A DNA stretch of 33,915 bases, taken from the NCBI GenBank assembly GCA_026954325.1, contig JAIXKK010000136.1:1-33915 (forward strand), in the 5' to 3' direction. Made by a program: the position numbers and the translations under genes. How positions within the stretch are numbered: position 1 is the first letter of the stretch; each line of letters opens with the position of its first letter. This DNA comes from Bryobacterales bacterium. GTDB lineage: Bacteria; Acidobacteriota; Terriglobia; Bryobacterales; Bryobacteraceae. Shown here piece by piece: positions 32,875 through 33,915 of the stretch. The notes under the pieces are model-generated. The model worked only from the letters and a program-made list of their open reading frames with translations, was not told the DNA's origin and searched no databases.

Positions 32875-33836
32875 GCCTCGAACTGCGCGGCGTCAGCGCC
32901 GCCTACGGAACGCGCCCCGTGTTGCGGAGCCTCTCCCTCACCGCTGCCAGCGGCGAACTCCTCGCCCTCCTCGGACCTTCCGGCTGTGGCAAAACCACCG
33001 CCCTCAAAGCGATTGCGGGGCTGCTCCCGATCTCCGAGGGCTCCATTCATCTGGCGGGTGAAACGGTCAACCATATCCCGGCGGAAAAACGCGGCGCGGC
33101 CATGGTGTTTCAGAGCCCGCTGCTCTTTCCCCACATGACCGTCTTCGACAACATTGCCTTCGGCCCGCGGATGAAACGCCTGCCCGCCGGCGAGGTCGCT
33201 CGCCGCGCCGCCGAGGTGATCGCGATGGTCCAGTTGAGCGGCTTCGAGCAGCGCCGCCCCAATCAGCTTTCCGGAGGCCAGCAGCAGCGCGTTGCCCTCG
33301 CCCGCGCCCTTGTCACTCAACCTCGCGTCCTCTTGCTGGACGAGCCCTTCTCCGCCCTCGACGAGCATCTGCGCGAGGAGATGCGCGCTCTTGTCCGTAC
33401 TCTCCAGCGCAAACTCCGCATCACCACCGTGTTCGTTACTCACGACCAGCAGGAAGCCGCCATCCTGGCCGACCGCGTGGCGCTTCTCCTTGACGGCGGG
33501 ATTGCGCAAACGGGCGAACCCCGTGATCTGTTCGAATCCCCACGCACGGCTCCCATCGCCCGGTTCTTCGGCTGGCAGGCGTTTCACACAGACGAGGCCG
33601 GCATCCACATGCTTCCTCCCGAAATCCGCGGGGATGGCGAATGCATGGAACTGGAAGGGACCCTCGAAGAAACCGGCTACCGCGGCTGGGCCGAAGTCTG
33701 CGCCGTCCGCTTGCCCGATGGCCGCCGCCTGCGAATCAACGCCTCTCACGTCTCGCTGCGCGGCGAGCAGGCCGTCATCCGCGTCCCGCGCGCCGCTGTC
33801 CGCATCCTTCCGCATCACGCGGGCGCCACCTCGTAA
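32871..33836 (+). CDS. ynjD: ABC importer ATP-binding protein (YnjD-like)
   Basis: 321 residues from ATG 32871 in an ATGA overlap with the binding-protein gene. Walker A GPSGCGKTT (about 39), Q-loop MVFQSPLLF, ABC signature LSGGQQQR (about 133), Walker B RVLLLDEPFSALD (about 153), switch His in VFVTHDQQE. Residues from about 235 on form a TOBE-like C-terminal domain (ELEGTLEETGYRG, RINASHV). The N-terminal 230 residues are a standard importer ATPase. It powers uptake through the two permeases. The last gene of the operon; an inverted repeat follows at 33846-33871. Confidence 0.9.
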   Translation: MSLELRGVSAAYGTRPVLRSLSLTAASGELLALLGPSGCGKTTALKAIAGLLPISEGSIHLAGETVNHIPAEKRGAAMVFQSPLLFPHMTVFDNIAFGPRMKRLPAGEVARRAAEVIAMVQLSGFEQRRPNQLSGGQQQRVALARALVTQPRVLLLDEPFSALDEHLREEMRALVRTLQRKLRITTVFVTHDQQEAAILADRVALLLDGGIAQTGEPRDLFESPRTAPIARFFGWQAFHTDEAGIHMLPPEIRGDGECMELEGTLEETGYRGWAEVCAVRLPDGRRLRINASHVSLRGEQAVIRVPRAAVRILPHHAGATS

Positions 33837-33845
33837 GCACGACGG

Positions 33846-33871
33846 ATGGAACTCCGCATACCGCGTTCCAT
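33846..33871 (+). terminator. Inverted repeat after the ABC operon, possible terminator
   Basis: ATGGAAC (33846-33852) pairs perfectly with GTTCCAT (33865-33871) across a 12-base loop and is followed by a short TTT at 33871-33873. The T-run is short, so this is a weak candidate. Confidence 0.35.
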
Positions 33872-33915
33872 TTGCTTGACCCTGATCGTGTACGAAGAGT
33901 CGGTTGGTATACAAT

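Noticed and set aside
1..33915. CRISPR arrays, rRNA genes, complete tRNA genes
   Set aside because: None seen: no regularly spaced repeats, no rRNA signature, and the only tRNA-like sequence is the 3' fragment at 13990-14023.

Overview
The window looks like a chromosomal segment of a GC-rich Acidobacteriota bacterium, probably of the Bryobacterales/Solibacter type. The strongest pointers are a secreted protein of the acidobacterial VWFA-related family (27605-28744), the overall gene style (Tat-exported sugar enzymes, an S9 peptidase, an IlvD/EDD sugar-acid dehydratase) and the uniform high GC. This placement is inferred from gene families; there is no rRNA in the window.

Positions 1 to about 14023 form the right-hand part of an integrated mobile element whose left end lies outside the window. 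Its core is a tightly packed plus-strand replication/recombination module: a HTH/excisionase-like protein (partial), an SNF2-type helicase, a coiled-coil protein, a cysteine-cluster phage-type protein, a one-TM micro-protein, an ABA-sandwich protein, a VRR-NUC nuclease, a hypothetical protein, a RepB/AEP-like primase, a UvrD-type helicase, another phage-type protein and a tyrosine recombinase (8744-10063). No capsid, tail, terminase or conjugation gene is visible. Accessory genes follow: a BrnT/BrnA-like toxin-antitoxin pair with a palindromic operator, a pRiA4b ORF-3-like protein, a MntA/HepT-like pair with a frameshifted HepT, and a hypothetical protein. The element ends near 13990-14023 in what looks like the 3' end of a tRNA (probably tRNA-Pro), the usual attachment site of such integrases. 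A composite two-part repeat occurs once inside the element and once, split, around this tRNA remnant.

The element is decaying. I see five in-frame lesions: an amber codon at 2910, frameshifts near 4680 and 5628 in the primase, one near 8150, and one near 12666 in hepT. I see none in the roughly 19.5 kb of flanking host genes, which argues against general sequencing error.

From 14412 to the end are ordinary chromosomal genes. A carbohydrate-type cluster (MFS anion/sugar-acid transporter, ThuA-like protein, 2-keto-4-pentenoate hydratase-like enzyme, GH38-like Tat-exported hydrolase) spans 14412-19741. A long minus-strand run (28744 down to 19757) carries the VWFA-related protein, a two-gene nucleotidyltransferase module, a pentonate-type dehydratase, a LexA/MarR-like regulator, a membrane protein plus winged-helix regulator, isoprenyl transferase (uppS) and an S9 peptidase. 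A minus-strand YbhN/AglD-like flippase-type membrane protein is divergent from a four-gene, overlapping ABC importer operon of the YnjBCD type (30022-33836).
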